A stretch of DNA of 64,000 nucleotides from Bradyrhizobium nitroreducens (GCF_002776695.1 NZ_LFJC01000003.1:893588-957587); one strand, 5' to 3'; shown: positions 53,764 through 63,714, counted from the first letter of the stretch. Translations and numbers: made by a program. The notes: generated from the letters alone by a model not told the origin.

Positions 53764-55452
53764 CTACGTGCTGCTTCCCGCCGCTGTCGCGACCACCGGC
53801 AACACCTCCGCGCTTGCGCTGTCCGGCGTCTCGTCCTTCCAGCGCACCGAGCCGAACGGACGCTCCAGCATGCGGCGGATCCGCACCGGGTCCGGGCCGA
53901 TGTGGAAATCGATCGCCTGTTGATGCAGCGCGCGTTCGGACTGGGTCGAGCGGTTGCGCTGGCGCAGGTAATCGAACCAGGTCGGGCAGTGATAGCGTTC
54001 GGTCCACAATTCCGGATCGGCGATGTCGCGGGCGATCGACCAGCCATAGGCGCCGTTGCGCTGCCGGGAGAGCTGCACGTCCTGCATGACATTGTGGAAC
54101 GCGCGCGCGTTGTCCTGCGCCACGCGATATTCGATCTCGACCACCAGCGGGCCGCTGCGGCCCGTCAGGGACAGCTTCACCTCGGGATCGGCCAGCACGT
54201 CGGCATCCTCGTTGCGGGCACCGACGCGCGGCATCGTCAGCCAGATCCCGAGCAGCGGCGAGATCAGCATCAGGCCGGCGGCCGTCAGCAGCGCGATCTC
54301 GACGCCGGCAAAGTCGGTGAGATGGCCCCAGCCCCAGGCGCCGATCGCGATGCCGCCGGAAATCGAGGCCTGGAATGCCGCGAGCGAGCGGCCCGCCACC
54401 CAGCGCGGCGCCGACAGCTGCACGCCGATGTTGAACAGCGCGATGGCGGCCATCCAGACCGCGCCGGCCAGCACCAGCGCCGTTGCCGTCAGCACCGGCT
54501 CCGTGCTCAGCGCAAGCGCGGCCATCGCGAACGCCATCGAGATGGTGCAGGCGCGGATCGCGGCCTCGCCGCTCATGCGCTTGCGCAGTTCATGGATATT
54601 GAGTGCGCCGACGACAGCGCCCATACCGAAGGCGCCCAGCATGATGCCATAGGTCTGCGCGCCGCCGTGCAGCAGATCGCGCGCGACCAGTGGCATCAGC
54701 GCCATGATGGCGCCGCCGATCAGGCCCATCACCAGCGTGCGCAACAGCACGATCTTGATCGGCGGCGAATTGGTGATGTAGCGGAAGCCCGAGACCATGG
54801 CGCGGTTGAGCTTTTCCCGCGGCAGCCGCGAGGGCTCGACCGAGCGGCGCCAGAGCAGCAGCACCACGAGAAGCGGCAGATAGAGAAGCGCGTTGCAGGC
54901 AAAGGCGGCCACCGCGCCGAGCGCGGCGACGATGACGCCGCCGACCGCGGGGCCGAAGCTGCGCGCGATGTTGTAGCTGATGCCGTTCAGCGCGACCGCC
55001 GAAGGCAGCGCATCGGGCGGTACCTGCTCGCTGACAGAGGACTGCCACGCCGGGCCGAACAGGGCGTTGCCACTGCCCACCACGAAGCAGAAGGCGAGCA
55101 GCGTTTCCGGGGTGATGAGATTGAACCCGGCCAGCACCGTCAGCGCCGTCGCGCCGGTGAGGGCGATCATCAGCGAGACCAGCGTGACGATGCGGCGGTC
55201 ATACATGTCGGCAATGGCGCCGGCCGGCATCGAGATCAGCATGATCGGAAGCATCAGGGCGGTCTGCACCAGCGCGACCTTATCGGCCGATGCCGCCATC
55301 TGCGTCATCGCCCAGGCCGCGCCCACGCCCTGGATCAGGAGGCCGAGATTGGAGAGCAGGCTGGCGAGCCAGATGCGCCGGAACACGGTGTAGCGCAGCG
55401 GCGCGGTGATGCCGTCGGCGGCCATTTTCTGACGGTTCGGCGGCTCGGTCAT
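53764..55452 (-). CDS. MFS exporter with extra C-terminal domain (EntS/MFS_3-like)
   Basis: 562 residues. Residues about 20-410 form a twelve-helix MFS core (FRRIWLASLLSNLGLLIQGVGAAWAM; GAIADMYDRRIVTLVSL; FGPAWQSSVSEQVPPDALPSAVALNGISYNIARSFGPAVGG). The last 140 residues are soluble: LVVEIEYRVAQDNARAFHNVMQDVQLSRQRNGAYGWSIARDIADPELWTERYHCPTWFDYLRQ looks like an antibiotic-biosynthesis-monooxygenase-type barrel. This fusion is a known variant of MFS_3. Substrate unknown. Start MTEPPN has AAGGGG upstream. Confidence 0.87.
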   Translation of the reverse strand: MTEPPNRQKMAADGITAPLRYTVFRRIWLASLLSNLGLLIQGVGAAWAMTQMAASADKVALVQTALMLPIMLISMPAGAIADMYDRRIVTLVSLMIALTGATALTVLAGFNLITPETLLAFCFVVGSGNALFGPAWQSSVSEQVPPDALPSAVALNGISYNIARSFGPAVGGVIVAALGAVAAFACNALLYLPLLVVLLLWRRSVEPSRLPREKLNRAMVSGFRYITNSPPIKIVLLRTLVMGLIGGAIMALMPLVARDLLHGGAQTYGIMLGAFGMGAVVGALNIHELRKRMSGEAAIRACTISMAFAMAALALSTEPVLTATALVLAGAVWMAAIALFNIGVQLSAPRWVAGRSLAAFQASISGGIAIGAWGWGHLTDFAGVEIALLTAAGLMLISPLLGIWLTMPRVGARNEDADVLADPEVKLSLTGRSGPLVVEIEYRVAQDNARAFHNVMQDVQLSRQRNGAYGWSIARDIADPELWTERYHCPTWFDYLRQRNRSTQSERALHQQAIDFHIGPDPVRIRRMLERPFGSVRWKDETPDSASAEVLPVVATAAGSST

Positions 55453-55588
55453 ATCCCCTTCCATATGGGCTGGCAGAAGTGGTGCTGGCGATTCCGGCAA
55501 ATTCAGTGATGCCTGCGAAAGTCCTTCGCTGTCCAGTGGTTAGGCCGCTATAAGCGGTGCAAAGAGGCGGTTTGCCGGGGAGGAACAG

Positions 55589-56965
55589 ATGAAGCTGTCG
55601 CGACGGACGATCCTGCAGGGGGCGGGCAGCTTGCCTTTCGCAATTGCGAGCTTGCGGACGGGCGCATGGGCTCAATCAGCGCCGGCGGCTGCATTGCCTT
55701 CGGACCCGCCGCCGCCGATCCTGTTCGTCCACGGCAATGGCGACTACGACGCGCTCTGGATGACGACGCTGTGGCGGATGGAATCCAACGGCATCGCGCG
55801 CGATCGCATGATGGCGATCAACTTCACCGACCCCAATGCACGCGCCGACGACAAGGTCGAGCAGGCGAACCGTTCCTCGACCGAGGACCAGCGCCGCGAG
55901 CTCGCTGCCGCCATCGCCGAGCTGAAGCGCCGGACCGGCGCGTCCCGCGTGGCGCTGGTCGGCAGCTCGCGCGGCGGCTATGCGATCCGCAATGTCATCA
56001 AGAACGGTGGCGCCGGCGATGTCAGCCACGCCGTCTTGTGCGGCACGCCCAATCACGGCGTGTTCGCGACCGACGATCAGCCGAACAACGAGTTCAACGG
56101 CCGCGGCACGTTCCTGCGCGGCCTGAACGAGGGCGAGAGCGAGGTGACGCCCGGTGTTGCCTTCCTCACCTTGCGCAGCGACGGCATGGACAAATACGCG
56201 CAGGCCGACGGTCGCTTCATCGGCAAGCCCGGCACGCCGACCGGCGTCACCAATGAAGGGCCGGAGCTGAAGGGCGCCACCAATCTCGTGCTCGGCGCGC
56301 TCGACCATCGCGAGGTGGCGTTCCATCCGCGTGCCTTCCGGGAGATCTACAAATTCATCGCGGGTCGCGAGCCTGCGCGCATTGCGATCGTGCCGGAGCC
56401 GGCCGTCAAGCTCAGCGGCCTCGTCACCGGCACGCCCGGCGGCGTATCGACCAACCGCCCGGTGGCGGGTGCAACCGTCGATATCTTCCGCGTCGATCCT
56501 GATACTGGTGAGCGTAATGGTGCCGCCGTGCATAGCGCAAAGACCGGCGCCGATGGTCGCTGGGGGCCGGCGCAGGTCGAACCCTTCTGGGCGCTCGAAT
56601 TCGTCGTGACGTCCCCAGATGCGCCGACGACGCACGTCTATCGCTCGCCTTTCCCGCGCTCCTCCGACGTCGTGCATCTGCGTGCCGCGCGCCCGCTCGG
56701 TCCCGCCGACAAGGATGCCGGCGCGGTCGTGATCATGTCGCGTCCGCGCGGCTATTTCGGTCTGCCGCGGGACGTGGTTTTGTTCGACGGCAAGGAGCCG
56801 GCCGACGTCAAGCCGGGTGTACCCACGGATTCGGCAGCGACGTTGCGTCTTCCAACCAGCGAGGTTGGGCGTAAATTCGTGGCCCAGTTCGGCGAAGAAC
56901 GGATTGTGGCACGGGCCTGGCCGGCCTCGGAAAACAGGATTGCGATTGCCGAGCTGACTTACTAG
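55589..56965 (+). CDS. Tat-exported alpha/beta-hydrolase
   Basis: 458 residues with a twin-arginine signal (SRRTILQGAGSLPFAIASL) and cleavage near AWA-Q. The hydrolase fold shows ILFVHGNGDYDALW, the nucleophile elbow VGSSRGGYAIRN (Ser in GSSRGG) and GALDHREVAFH with probable catalytic His. The C-terminal third has beta-sandwich-like DVFRVDPDTG.., typical of esterases that act on polymers or lipids. Acting outside the cytoplasm on esters is inferred. A P450 gene starts 36 bases after the stop on the same strand, probably co-transcribed. Confidence 0.85.
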   Translation: MKLSRRTILQGAGSLPFAIASLRTGAWAQSAPAAALPSDPPPPILFVHGNGDYDALWMTTLWRMESNGIARDRMMAINFTDPNARADDKVEQANRSSTEDQRRELAAAIAELKRRTGASRVALVGSSRGGYAIRNVIKNGGAGDVSHAVLCGTPNHGVFATDDQPNNEFNGRGTFLRGLNEGESEVTPGVAFLTLRSDGMDKYAQADGRFIGKPGTPTGVTNEGPELKGATNLVLGALDHREVAFHPRAFREIYKFIAGREPARIAIVPEPAVKLSGLVTGTPGGVSTNRPVAGATVDIFRVDPDTGERNGAAVHSAKTGADGRWGPAQVEPFWALEFVVTSPDAPTTHVYRSPFPRSSDVVHLRAARPLGPADKDAGAVVIMSRPRGYFGLPRDVVLFDGKEPADVKPGVPTDSAATLRLPTSEVGRKFVAQFGEERIVARAWPASENRIAIAELTY

Positions 56966-57000
56966 CTATTGACCTGCGTCACACCTCTCGGGAGAGAGCC

Positions 57001-58371
57001 ATGAACATCGCCAGCGTGCGTCGGCCCATCATCCCTCCCGCTCCCCCGCGTGCGCCCGACGACATGTCGTTCTTCGGCCGGCTTGCCGTGATCCGGCACA
57101 ACATGATCGCGACCTGGGGGCAGCGCGCCTATGAGGAAGACGTCATCAAGGGCCGCTTCTTCCTCAGCAACAGCTTCATCCTGAACCAGCCGGACGCGAT
57201 CAGGCACGTCCTGCTGACCAATTACGAGAACTATACGCGCACGCCGGCGGGGATCCGCATGCTGCGTCCCGTGCTGGGCGACGGCCTTCTGATCGCGGAA
57301 GGTCACTCCTGGACGTTTCAGCGCCGCACCCTTGCGCCGGCCTTCACGCCGCGCGCCACCGCCAATCTCGTTCCGCACATGACGGCGGTGCTCGACGAGA
57401 CCATCGCGAAGCTGGAGGCGCGCTCGGGGGAAGACATCGACCTGCGCGAGGTCATGCAGCGCATGACGCTGGAGATCGCGGGACGCACGATGTTCTCGTT
57501 CGGCATGGACCAGCACGGCACGACCTTGCGCAACTTCATCATGGAATATGCCGCCCGGCTCGGACGGCCGTATTTCCTCGACATGCTGCTGCCGGTGTCG
57601 TGGCCAAGCCCGATGGATTTTGCCCGCGCCCGTTTCCGCAAGCGCTGGACCGAATTCGTCGCGATGCTGATCGCCGAGCGGCGCAAAGCCGGCAAGAAGG
57701 ACGGTGCGCCGCCGCGCGACCTGTTCGATCTCATGGATGCGGCGCGCGACCCCGAAACCGGCAAGGGCTTTTCCGACGAGCAGCTCGTCGACGAGGTCGC
57801 GACCATGATCCTCGCGGGTCACGAGACCACGGCGACGGCGCTGTTCTGGGCGCTCTATCTGCTCGCGCTCGATCCGGAGACGCAGGAGGAAGTCGCCTCC
57901 GAGACGCGCGGCGAGCATCTCGACAGCATCGCCGACATCGACCGGCAGAAATTCACCCGCGCGGTGATCGAGGAGACCATGCGGCTCTATCCGCCGGCAT
58001 TCCTGGTCGCGCGGGCCGCGCGCGAGAAGGACAATGCGGCCGGAATCGAGATCGGCAAGGGCGACATCATCATGATCGCACCGTGGCTGCTGCACCGGCA
58101 CGAGAAGCTGTGGGACCAGCCGAACGCGTTCATTCCAAAGCGCTTCATGTCGAAGGAAGCGCCCGATCGCTTCGCTTATCTGCCGTTCGGCGCAGGTCCG
58201 CGCGTCTGCATCGGCGCGCCGTTCGCGCAGGCCGAATCCGTGCTGGCGCTGGCCCGGCTGATCGGCGCGTTCCGCGTCGAGCTTGCCGATACGACCAACC
58301 CCGTGATTCCGCTCGGCGTCGTCACGACCCAGCCGGACCACTCACCCATGTTCCGCATCACGCGTCGGTGA
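57001..58371 (+). CDS. Cytochrome P450
   Basis: 456 residues. I-helix AGHETTATAL (272-281), the ExxR pair Glu325/Arg328 in EETMRLYPPAFLVARAAREKD, and haem loop LPFGAGPRVCIGAPFAQAE with ligand Cys403. No membrane anchor, so soluble. Ferredoxin and reductase genes are not in the window, so electrons come from elsewhere. The preceding hydrolase suggests the two act on related compounds (ester cleavage and hydroxylation); the substrate is unknown. ATG with GGGAGAGAG upstream. Confidence 0.95.
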   Translation: MNIASVRRPIIPPAPPRAPDDMSFFGRLAVIRHNMIATWGQRAYEEDVIKGRFFLSNSFILNQPDAIRHVLLTNYENYTRTPAGIRMLRPVLGDGLLIAEGHSWTFQRRTLAPAFTPRATANLVPHMTAVLDETIAKLEARSGEDIDLREVMQRMTLEIAGRTMFSFGMDQHGTTLRNFIMEYAARLGRPYFLDMLLPVSWPSPMDFARARFRKRWTEFVAMLIAERRKAGKKDGAPPRDLFDLMDAARDPETGKGFSDEQLVDEVATMILAGHETTATALFWALYLLALDPETQEEVASETRGEHLDSIADIDRQKFTRAVIEETMRLYPPAFLVARAAREKDNAAGIEIGKGDIIMIAPWLLHRHEKLWDQPNAFIPKRFMSKEAPDRFAYLPFGAGPRVCIGAPFAQAESVLALARLIGAFRVELADTTNPVIPLGVVTTQPDHSPMFRITRR

Positions 58372-58422
58372 CAGGCCCCTCGTCTGGCCGACGGCGTGAT
58401 GCGCCCTAGATAGAGTTGCGCC

Positions 58423-59832
58423 ATGAGCGACATCCAGGCCCAGTTTTCCGTTCTCAAGCAGACCGCCGACGCGAAGGTGGTCGATGCGATTGCGCGTCTG
58501 ATCGAGGATGGCGAGGATCACGAGCTCAACCGCGTCAACGTCCTCGACTTCGCCACGCAACATGCCGTCGACGAAGAGCACGCGATCTCGGCCTTTCTGC
58601 ACGCGGCGCGGCTCGGGCTGTTCGATCTCGGCTGGAACGTGCTGTGTCCGGGCTGCGGCGGCGTGCTGGGCGCGCACACGACGTTGAAGGCGCTCAAGCC
58701 GGACGATTATCATTGCGCGCTCTGCGCCTGCGGCTACAAGGCCTCCGTCGACGATCAGGTCGAGGTGTCCTTCACCGTGAATCCGAGGGTCCGGCGCATC
58801 GCGGCGCACGATCCTGATACGCTTCCGGTGTGGGAATATTTCAAGCAGGTATTCTGGAGCTCCGGCGTCGACTTCAACAAGGAATCATTCGCGACACTGG
58901 CGAACGAGGTGACGCTGGATACGATGGAGCTGCCGGCGGGCGAGAAGGCGACGATGTCGCTGCAACTGCCTGGTGACTTCGTCATCATCTTCGAGCCGGT
59001 GACGCACGCCGCCCATTTCATCGACGTCCAGGGCGAGCCGACCAAGGACCGCCAGCAGCTCGCCATCATGTACAACAAGGTGCAGGCCCCGACGGGGACC
59101 ACGACCATGCGGCCCGGCCCGCTACGGCTGTCGCTGGAGAACCAGGCGGGCGTGCGCGTGCTGCCGTCGGTGTTCATCGCGGCCGAGGCGCTCCACCATC
59201 TCATCGGCAAGCGCAAGCCGTTCCTCACCGCCAAGCGGATGCTGTCCAACCAGACGTTTCGCGACGTGTTCAAGGCGGACAATCTCAGTCTCGACCAGCG
59301 GCTCCAGATCACCTCGCTGACCTTCCTGTTCACCGACCTGAAGGGCTCGACCGCGCTCTACGAGCGCGTCGGCGATCTTGCCGCCTTCGATCTCGTGCGC
59401 GCGCATTTCCATGCGCTGCTCGAGATCATCTCGTCGGAGAAGGGCGCAGTGGTGAAGACCATCGGCGATGCCGTGATGGCGACCTTCGTCCGTCCCGAGC
59501 ACGCCATCGTCGCCGGCTTGCGGATGCGCGCGGCCATGGACGCGCTCAACAAGCAGCGCGGTACCGACGATCTGATCGTCAAGATCGGCATCCATGAAGG
59601 ACCGTGTCTTGCGGTGATGCTCAACGAGCGGCAGGATTATTTCGGCCAGACGGTCAACATCGCCGCCCGCGTGCAGAGCCTGTCGACCGCGCAGGAGATC
59701 CACATCACCGGCCCGGTGCTCGATGCGCCGGCGGTCGCGGCAATACTCCAGCAGCGCGAGATCAAGCCGATCCAGAAGCAGGCCGCGCTGCGCGGCATCG
59801 CCGACAAGATGGTGGTTTACGAGATTCCGTGA
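58423..59832 (+). CDS. Class III adenylate cyclase with N-terminal zinc-finger-like sensor
   Basis: 469 residues. The N-terminal DUF5939-like region has CPGCGG (C75, C78) and CALCACG (C98, C101, C103), a possible zinc site. The C-terminal cyclase domain shows FLFTDLKGSTALYERVGD, GAVVKTIGDAVMATF and DYFGQTVNIAARVQSL; all metal, Asn and Arg residues are visible. It likely makes cAMP under control of the N-terminal domain. No transmembrane helices. It is the second cyclase of the window. Confidence 0.93.
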   Translation: MSDIQAQFSVLKQTADAKVVDAIARLIEDGEDHELNRVNVLDFATQHAVDEEHAISAFLHAARLGLFDLGWNVLCPGCGGVLGAHTTLKALKPDDYHCALCACGYKASVDDQVEVSFTVNPRVRRIAAHDPDTLPVWEYFKQVFWSSGVDFNKESFATLANEVTLDTMELPAGEKATMSLQLPGDFVIIFEPVTHAAHFIDVQGEPTKDRQQLAIMYNKVQAPTGTTTMRPGPLRLSLENQAGVRVLPSVFIAAEALHHLIGKRKPFLTAKRMLSNQTFRDVFKADNLSLDQRLQITSLTFLFTDLKGSTALYERVGDLAAFDLVRAHFHALLEIISSEKGAVVKTIGDAVMATFVRPEHAIVAGLRMRAAMDALNKQRGTDDLIVKIGIHEGPCLAVMLNERQDYFGQTVNIAARVQSLSTAQEIHITGPVLDAPAVAAILQQREIKPIQKQAALRGIADKMVVYEIP

Positions 59833-59997
59833 AGAATTTCCGTTGTCGTCCCCGCCCAATGCGCAGCGGCCAGATTGCCGAAACGTAATCCGGCGCGCGG
59901 AACTGCCGCACGTTGCGCCGGTTGAGTATCCTGCTCATATAATGCTGGTAACAGCCGCCCTCCCCCCTCGCGGCTGCATCGATTTCGGTAGGATCTC

Positions 59998-60486
59998 ATG
60001 CTCGACGGCCTGCGCCAATTCATCGCCGACATCGTCGCCCCCAACGACCAGAGTCGTTCGTTCGGCGACAGCGATTATCGATTGGCGGCGACGGCGCTGC
60101 TGGTCCACGTGGTCTCGCTGGACGGCCAGCCGACGGCGGCCGAGCAGCGCAAGCTGCACAGCCTGATCGAGAGCCATTTCGGGCTCGATCACGGCACCGC
60201 GGATCGCCTGATCGCGGACGCCACCCAGGTCGAGGGCGAGGCGGTGGATCTCTATCACTTCACCAGCGTCATCATGCGCTCGCTCGACGAAGAGGGCCGC
60301 AAGCGCATCGTCCGGATGATGTGGGAGCTGGTTTATGCCGACGGCCAGGTGACCGAATTCGAGGACAACGTCGTCTGGCGTGCCTCCGACCTGCTCGGGA
60401 TTTCCCAGCGCGACCGGATCGACCTGAAGCACGCTGTGGCCGAGCGCGTCGGTGGCCAGGTGAAGGATGGTGCCGTCGGCGGCTGA
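59998..60486 (+). CDS. TerB-like family protein
   Basis: 162 residues. The all-helical TerB fold with VVSLDGQPTAAEQRKLHSLIESHFGL and the repeat MMWELVYADGQVTEFEDNVVWRASDLLGIS, where paired Asp/Glu residues bind metal ions in TerB. Originally named for tellurite resistance; a membrane-stress or metal-sensing role is more general. No other Ter gene is near. ATG with AGGA upstream. Confidence 0.9.
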   Translation: MLDGLRQFIADIVAPNDQSRSFGDSDYRLAATALLVHVVSLDGQPTAAEQRKLHSLIESHFGLDHGTADRLIADATQVEGEAVDLYHFTSVIMRSLDEEGRKRIVRMMWELVYADGQVTEFEDNVVWRASDLLGISQRDRIDLKHAVAERVGGQVKDGAVGG

Positions 60487-60714
60487 CTTGTCCCGGCCGG
60501 CGGCCTGACACGCAAGTCACATGACGAAATTTTAATGTAGGCCGCACCTTCCTCCCGGTTTTGCGGATTCGCCTGCAAATACCGGTCTTTCCTGCTCCCC
60601 CTGTCGCCCGCTCAAGCGGCCATGCCGCCAGCGCCGCTTGCCTGTCGCGCACGGCTTATGCTCTCGTTCGGCCATTGCCGGGGCCAAAGACTTCAATTCA
60701 AGAGAACTTCGATC

Positions 60715-61494
60715 GTGACTGAGCGGGTAACGTTGATCACCGGTGCTTCGGCGGGCATAGGTGTGGAGCTGGCACGCGTGTTCGCCGCCAATGGACATCG
60801 TCTCGCATTGACGGCGCGGCGCGCGGATCGATTGGAGGCGCTTGCGAACGAGCTCGCTGCCAGGGGCGGCAAGAAGCCGATCGTGATCGCCTGCGATCTC
60901 GAGGATCCCGCCGCCGGCGAGGCCATCGCAGCAGCGCTCGCGGCCGAAGGCGTCGAGCTCGATCACCTCGTCAACAATGCCGGCTTCGGCGTGTTCGGTG
61001 ATGCCATCGAGCGCGACCGCGACGAGCAGATCGGGATCGTCGAGGTCAACGTGCGGGCTCTGACGGATCTGTCGCTGCGCTTTGCCGATCAGCTGATCAG
61101 GAACAAGGGCGGTCTTCTCAACGTCGGCTCGGTTGCAGGCTTCCTGCCCGGCCCCGGCATGGCCGTTTACTATGCCTCCAAGGCCTACGTGATTTCCTTC
61201 ACCGAAGCGCTTCGGGCGGAGCTCGCGCCGCGCGGCGTTCGCGTCACCGTGCTTTGCCCGGGCCCTGTGCCCACCGAATTCCAGGCGCGCGCCGGCGTCG
61301 GGTCGCAGCACAATACGGCCCTTCTCAACGTTTCGGCCGCCGATGTCGCGCAAGAGGCTTATCGTGGCCTGATGACCAACAAACGGGCGGTGCTGCCCGG
61401 TCTCGGCATCAAGATTGTGCCGTTTGCGCTGCGCTTTTTCCCGCGCGGCTTCATCCTGGCTGCCACCAGCCGGTTCCAGAGGCGCCGGAATTAG
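60715..61494 (+). CDS. Short-chain dehydrogenase/reductase
   Basis: 259 residues. Starts GTG; VTLITGASAGIGVELARVFAANGH (TGxxxGIG), LDHLVNNAGFGVFGD, LNVGSVAGFLPGPGMAVYYASKAYV with the Ser/Tyr/Lys triad (S, Y and K in YYASK), and PTEFQAR. It is a classical NADP(H)-type SDR of unknown substrate; C-terminal basic tail FILAATSRFQRRRN may touch membranes. The ATG upstream at 60658 would add 19 residues of no homology. Confidence 0.9.
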   Translation: MTERVTLITGASAGIGVELARVFAANGHRLALTARRADRLEALANELAARGGKKPIVIACDLEDPAAGEAIAAALAAEGVELDHLVNNAGFGVFGDAIERDRDEQIGIVEVNVRALTDLSLRFADQLIRNKGGLLNVGSVAGFLPGPGMAVYYASKAYVISFTEALRAELAPRGVRVTVLCPGPVPTEFQARAGVGSQHNTALLNVSAADVAQEAYRGLMTNKRAVLPGLGIKIVPFALRFFPRGFILAATSRFQRRRN

Positions 61495-61543
61495 AAAAGT
61501 CCGCAGCCGCCGTAGTGGCCCGGAGCTTGCTTCACTATCGTTG

Positions 61544-61559
61544 TGTGCGCGAACTCACA
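61544..61559. promoter_or_regulatory. Possible CRP-like site before amidotransferase gene
   Basis: TGTGC-GCGAAC-TCACA, one mismatch in the left arm of the CRP-family consensus. It lies 60 bases upstream of the ATG. Weaker than the sites at 52876 and 52906. Confidence 0.35.
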
Positions 61560-61618
61560 CGATGTTAACCATCGCTTAGCTATGCTGGCGGTCTGAACCG
61601 ATAGCACTCGCAGAGGCC

Positions 61619-62413
61619 ATGTCGTTCCGGACGGACAGGTTTGGTGGCGCAGAATTGGTGCCCTTCCGAAAGAGGGTGCCGAGCACTGCCGCCTCCGAAA
61701 GCCGGTTGCCGGTCTTGATCGTCCTGCATCAGGAATCTTCAACCCCCGGCCGCGTCGGCAACGCGCTGCGCGCCCTCGGTCATCCCCTCGACATCCGCCG
61801 TCCCCGCTTCGGCGATCCGCTGCCCGAGACGCTCGACGCTCATGCCGGCGCCGTGGTCTTCGGCGGCCCGATGAGCGCCAACGATCCCGACGACTACATC
61901 CGCCGCGAGATCGACTGGCTCGAAATTCCGCTGCGCGAGCAGCGGCCGTTCCTCGGCATCTGCCTTGGGGCACAAATGCTCGCCATGCAGCTCGGTGCGC
62001 GCGTCGCGCCGCATGCGGAGGCGCTGACCCAGATCGGCTACTACCCGATCCGCCCGACCGCTGCCGGGCGCGCGCTCTGCCCGGCCTGGCCGGCGCAGGT
62101 CTATCATTGGCACCGCGAGGGATTCGAACTGCCTGTCGGCGCGGAGCTGCTGGCAGAAGGCGATGATTTTCCGGTGCAGGCGTTCCGCGCCGGCAACGCT
62201 TTCGGCGTGCAGTTTCACCCCGACGTGACCTACGCGATGATGCATCGCTGGACCACGCGCGGCTATGACGGCTTCAACGCGCCCGGAGCGCGGCAACGGC
62301 ACCATCACTTCGCGGATCGTGCCGTGTACGATGCCGCAGAGCGCGCCTGGCTCGATCATTTCATCGACGGCTGGCTCGCGCGCCGGCCGGTGCTGGCGCA
62401 AGCGGCCGAGTGA
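61619..62413 (+). CDS. Class I glutamine amidotransferase
   Basis: 264 residues. A 30-residue N-terminal extension precedes the GuaA-type GATase fold: LVLHQESSTPGRVGNALRALGHPL-like start, GGPMSANDPDDYIRREIDWL, nucleophile Cys in FLGICLGAQMLAMQLGA, and GVQFHPDVTYAMMHRW with the catalytic His. The canonical FHPE is FHPD here. It releases ammonia from glutamine or hydrolyses gamma-glutamyl bonds; the acceptor is unknown. ATG with CAGAGG upstream. Confidence 0.88.
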   Translation: MSFRTDRFGGAELVPFRKRVPSTAASESRLPVLIVLHQESSTPGRVGNALRALGHPLDIRRPRFGDPLPETLDAHAGAVVFGGPMSANDPDDYIRREIDWLEIPLREQRPFLGICLGAQMLAMQLGARVAPHAEALTQIGYYPIRPTAAGRALCPAWPAQVYHWHREGFELPVGAELLAEGDDFPVQAFRAGNAFGVQFHPDVTYAMMHRWTTRGYDGFNAPGARQRHHHFADRAVYDAAERAWLDHFIDGWLARRPVLAQAAE

Positions 62414-62510
62414 TCGCGTCTTCGCGCAAGTCCCTGCCTTACCATTGGATATGCTAGGCTCATTGCTAACGAGCGCGCGCGAACGCGTGCCGGCAGACAG
62501 GGAGAGCGCC

Positions 62511-63323
62511 ATGGCCTACGAACACATCCTCTACGAGGTGAGCGACAAGGTCGCGACCATCACGCTCAACCGGCCCGATCGCATGAATGCGTGGACGCCG
62601 ATCATGGAGCGCGACGTTCGCCATGCCATGGAAGCATCGAGCGCCGACGACAATGTCCGCGTCATCGTGCTCACCGGCGCTGGCCGTGCCTTCTGCGCCG
62701 GTGCCGACATGGATGCGTTGAAGGGGCTCGACCCCGACGACGTCAGGCGCGCAACGAATCTGCCGCCGTTCGACATGAACCGGCGGCCGGACTGGCAGAC
62801 GCGCTATGGCTATTAACCCTCGATCAGGAAGCCGGTCATCGCCATGCTCAACGGCGCGACCGCAGGCATCGGCCTCGTTCACGCGCTCTATTGCGATTTG
62901 CGCTTTGCCGCCGACAATACGGTGTTCACCACAGCCTTCGCGCGACGCGGTCTGATTGCCGAGCACGGCATCAGCTGGATGCTGCCGCGCATCGTCGGCC
63001 ACGCCAACGCGATGGATCTCCTGCTTTCGGCCCGGCGCGTGACGAGCGAGGAGGCGTTGCGGATCGGCCTGGTCAACCGGCTCTGCTCGCCGGAGAAGCT
63101 GCGCGAGGAGACCTACGCCTATGCGCGCGATCTCGCCGATTTCGTCTCGCCAAGTGCGATGGCCGTGATCAAGCGCCAGCTCTACGAGGTGCCGTTCCAG
63201 ACCCTGGCCGAGGCCACGACCGAGGCGAACAGGGAGATGATGGTGGCGCTGGGCAGTAGCGATTTCCGCGAGGGGGTGGCGAGCTTCATGGAAAAGCGGC
63301 CGCCGCGGTTTACGGGGAGGTAG
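62511..63323 (+). pseudogene. Enoyl-CoA hydratase with in-frame stop
   Basis: A full-length crotonase frame (270 codons) from ATG 62511 to the stop at 63321-63323 is interrupted at codon 102 by TAA (62814-62816). Before it: MAYEHILYEVSDKVATITLNRPDRMNAW and VIVLTGAGRAFCAGADMDAL (oxyanion hole). After it in the same frame: PSIRKPVIAMLNGATAGIGLV, the second oxyanion segment, through FMEKRPPRFTGR. No frameshift is involved. Either a single nonsense mutation or a sequencing error. The two parts might be translated separately, but neither holds both halves of the active site. Confidence 0.85.
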
Positions 63324-63374
63324 GGGGGAGGATCGGGGGATAGTCCGTCTTCGCCCTGCGGGCTTCGCCGGACA

Positions 63375-63436
63375 CCACGCTTCGTCCTTCGGGCGCCGTC
63401 GTGGCTGCGCCACGCGGAGCCCGAAGGGCGAAGCGT

Positions 63437-63440
<4 letters not shown>
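63375..63440. repeat. Inverted repeat overlapping the 3' end of tRNA-Ala
   Basis: ACCACGCTTCGTCCTTCGGGC (63375-63395; one mismatch) pairs with the complementary arm at 63420-63440, and CGTGGC-TGC-GCCACG (63401-63415) forms an inner hairpin. The right arm includes the last four bases of the tRNA. It could end tRNA transcription on the - strand. Confidence 0.75.
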
Positions 63441-63512
<72 letters not shown>

Positions 63513-63714
63513 TTGCTGGCCGCTCTGGTAAACGCGGCCGACAACCGGGCGCCATTTAAGTCCCCGCCAAGGTCAAGTCAAGGACGGCTATAACCCGGTT
63601 TTAGCCATTCCGGCGCCGACTTCCCTTGTTTGGGCGGGGGGGAACCGATATCTAGCAAAAGGCGTCAATTCCGATCGCAGCCAAAGTCTTCAAAAGCCAG
63701 AGTCTTCAATAGCC

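Noticed and set aside
53902..55509. 535-codon open frame antisense to the MFS exporter
   Set aside because: Composition is that of an antisense shadow and the exporter on the other strand has clear MFS motifs.
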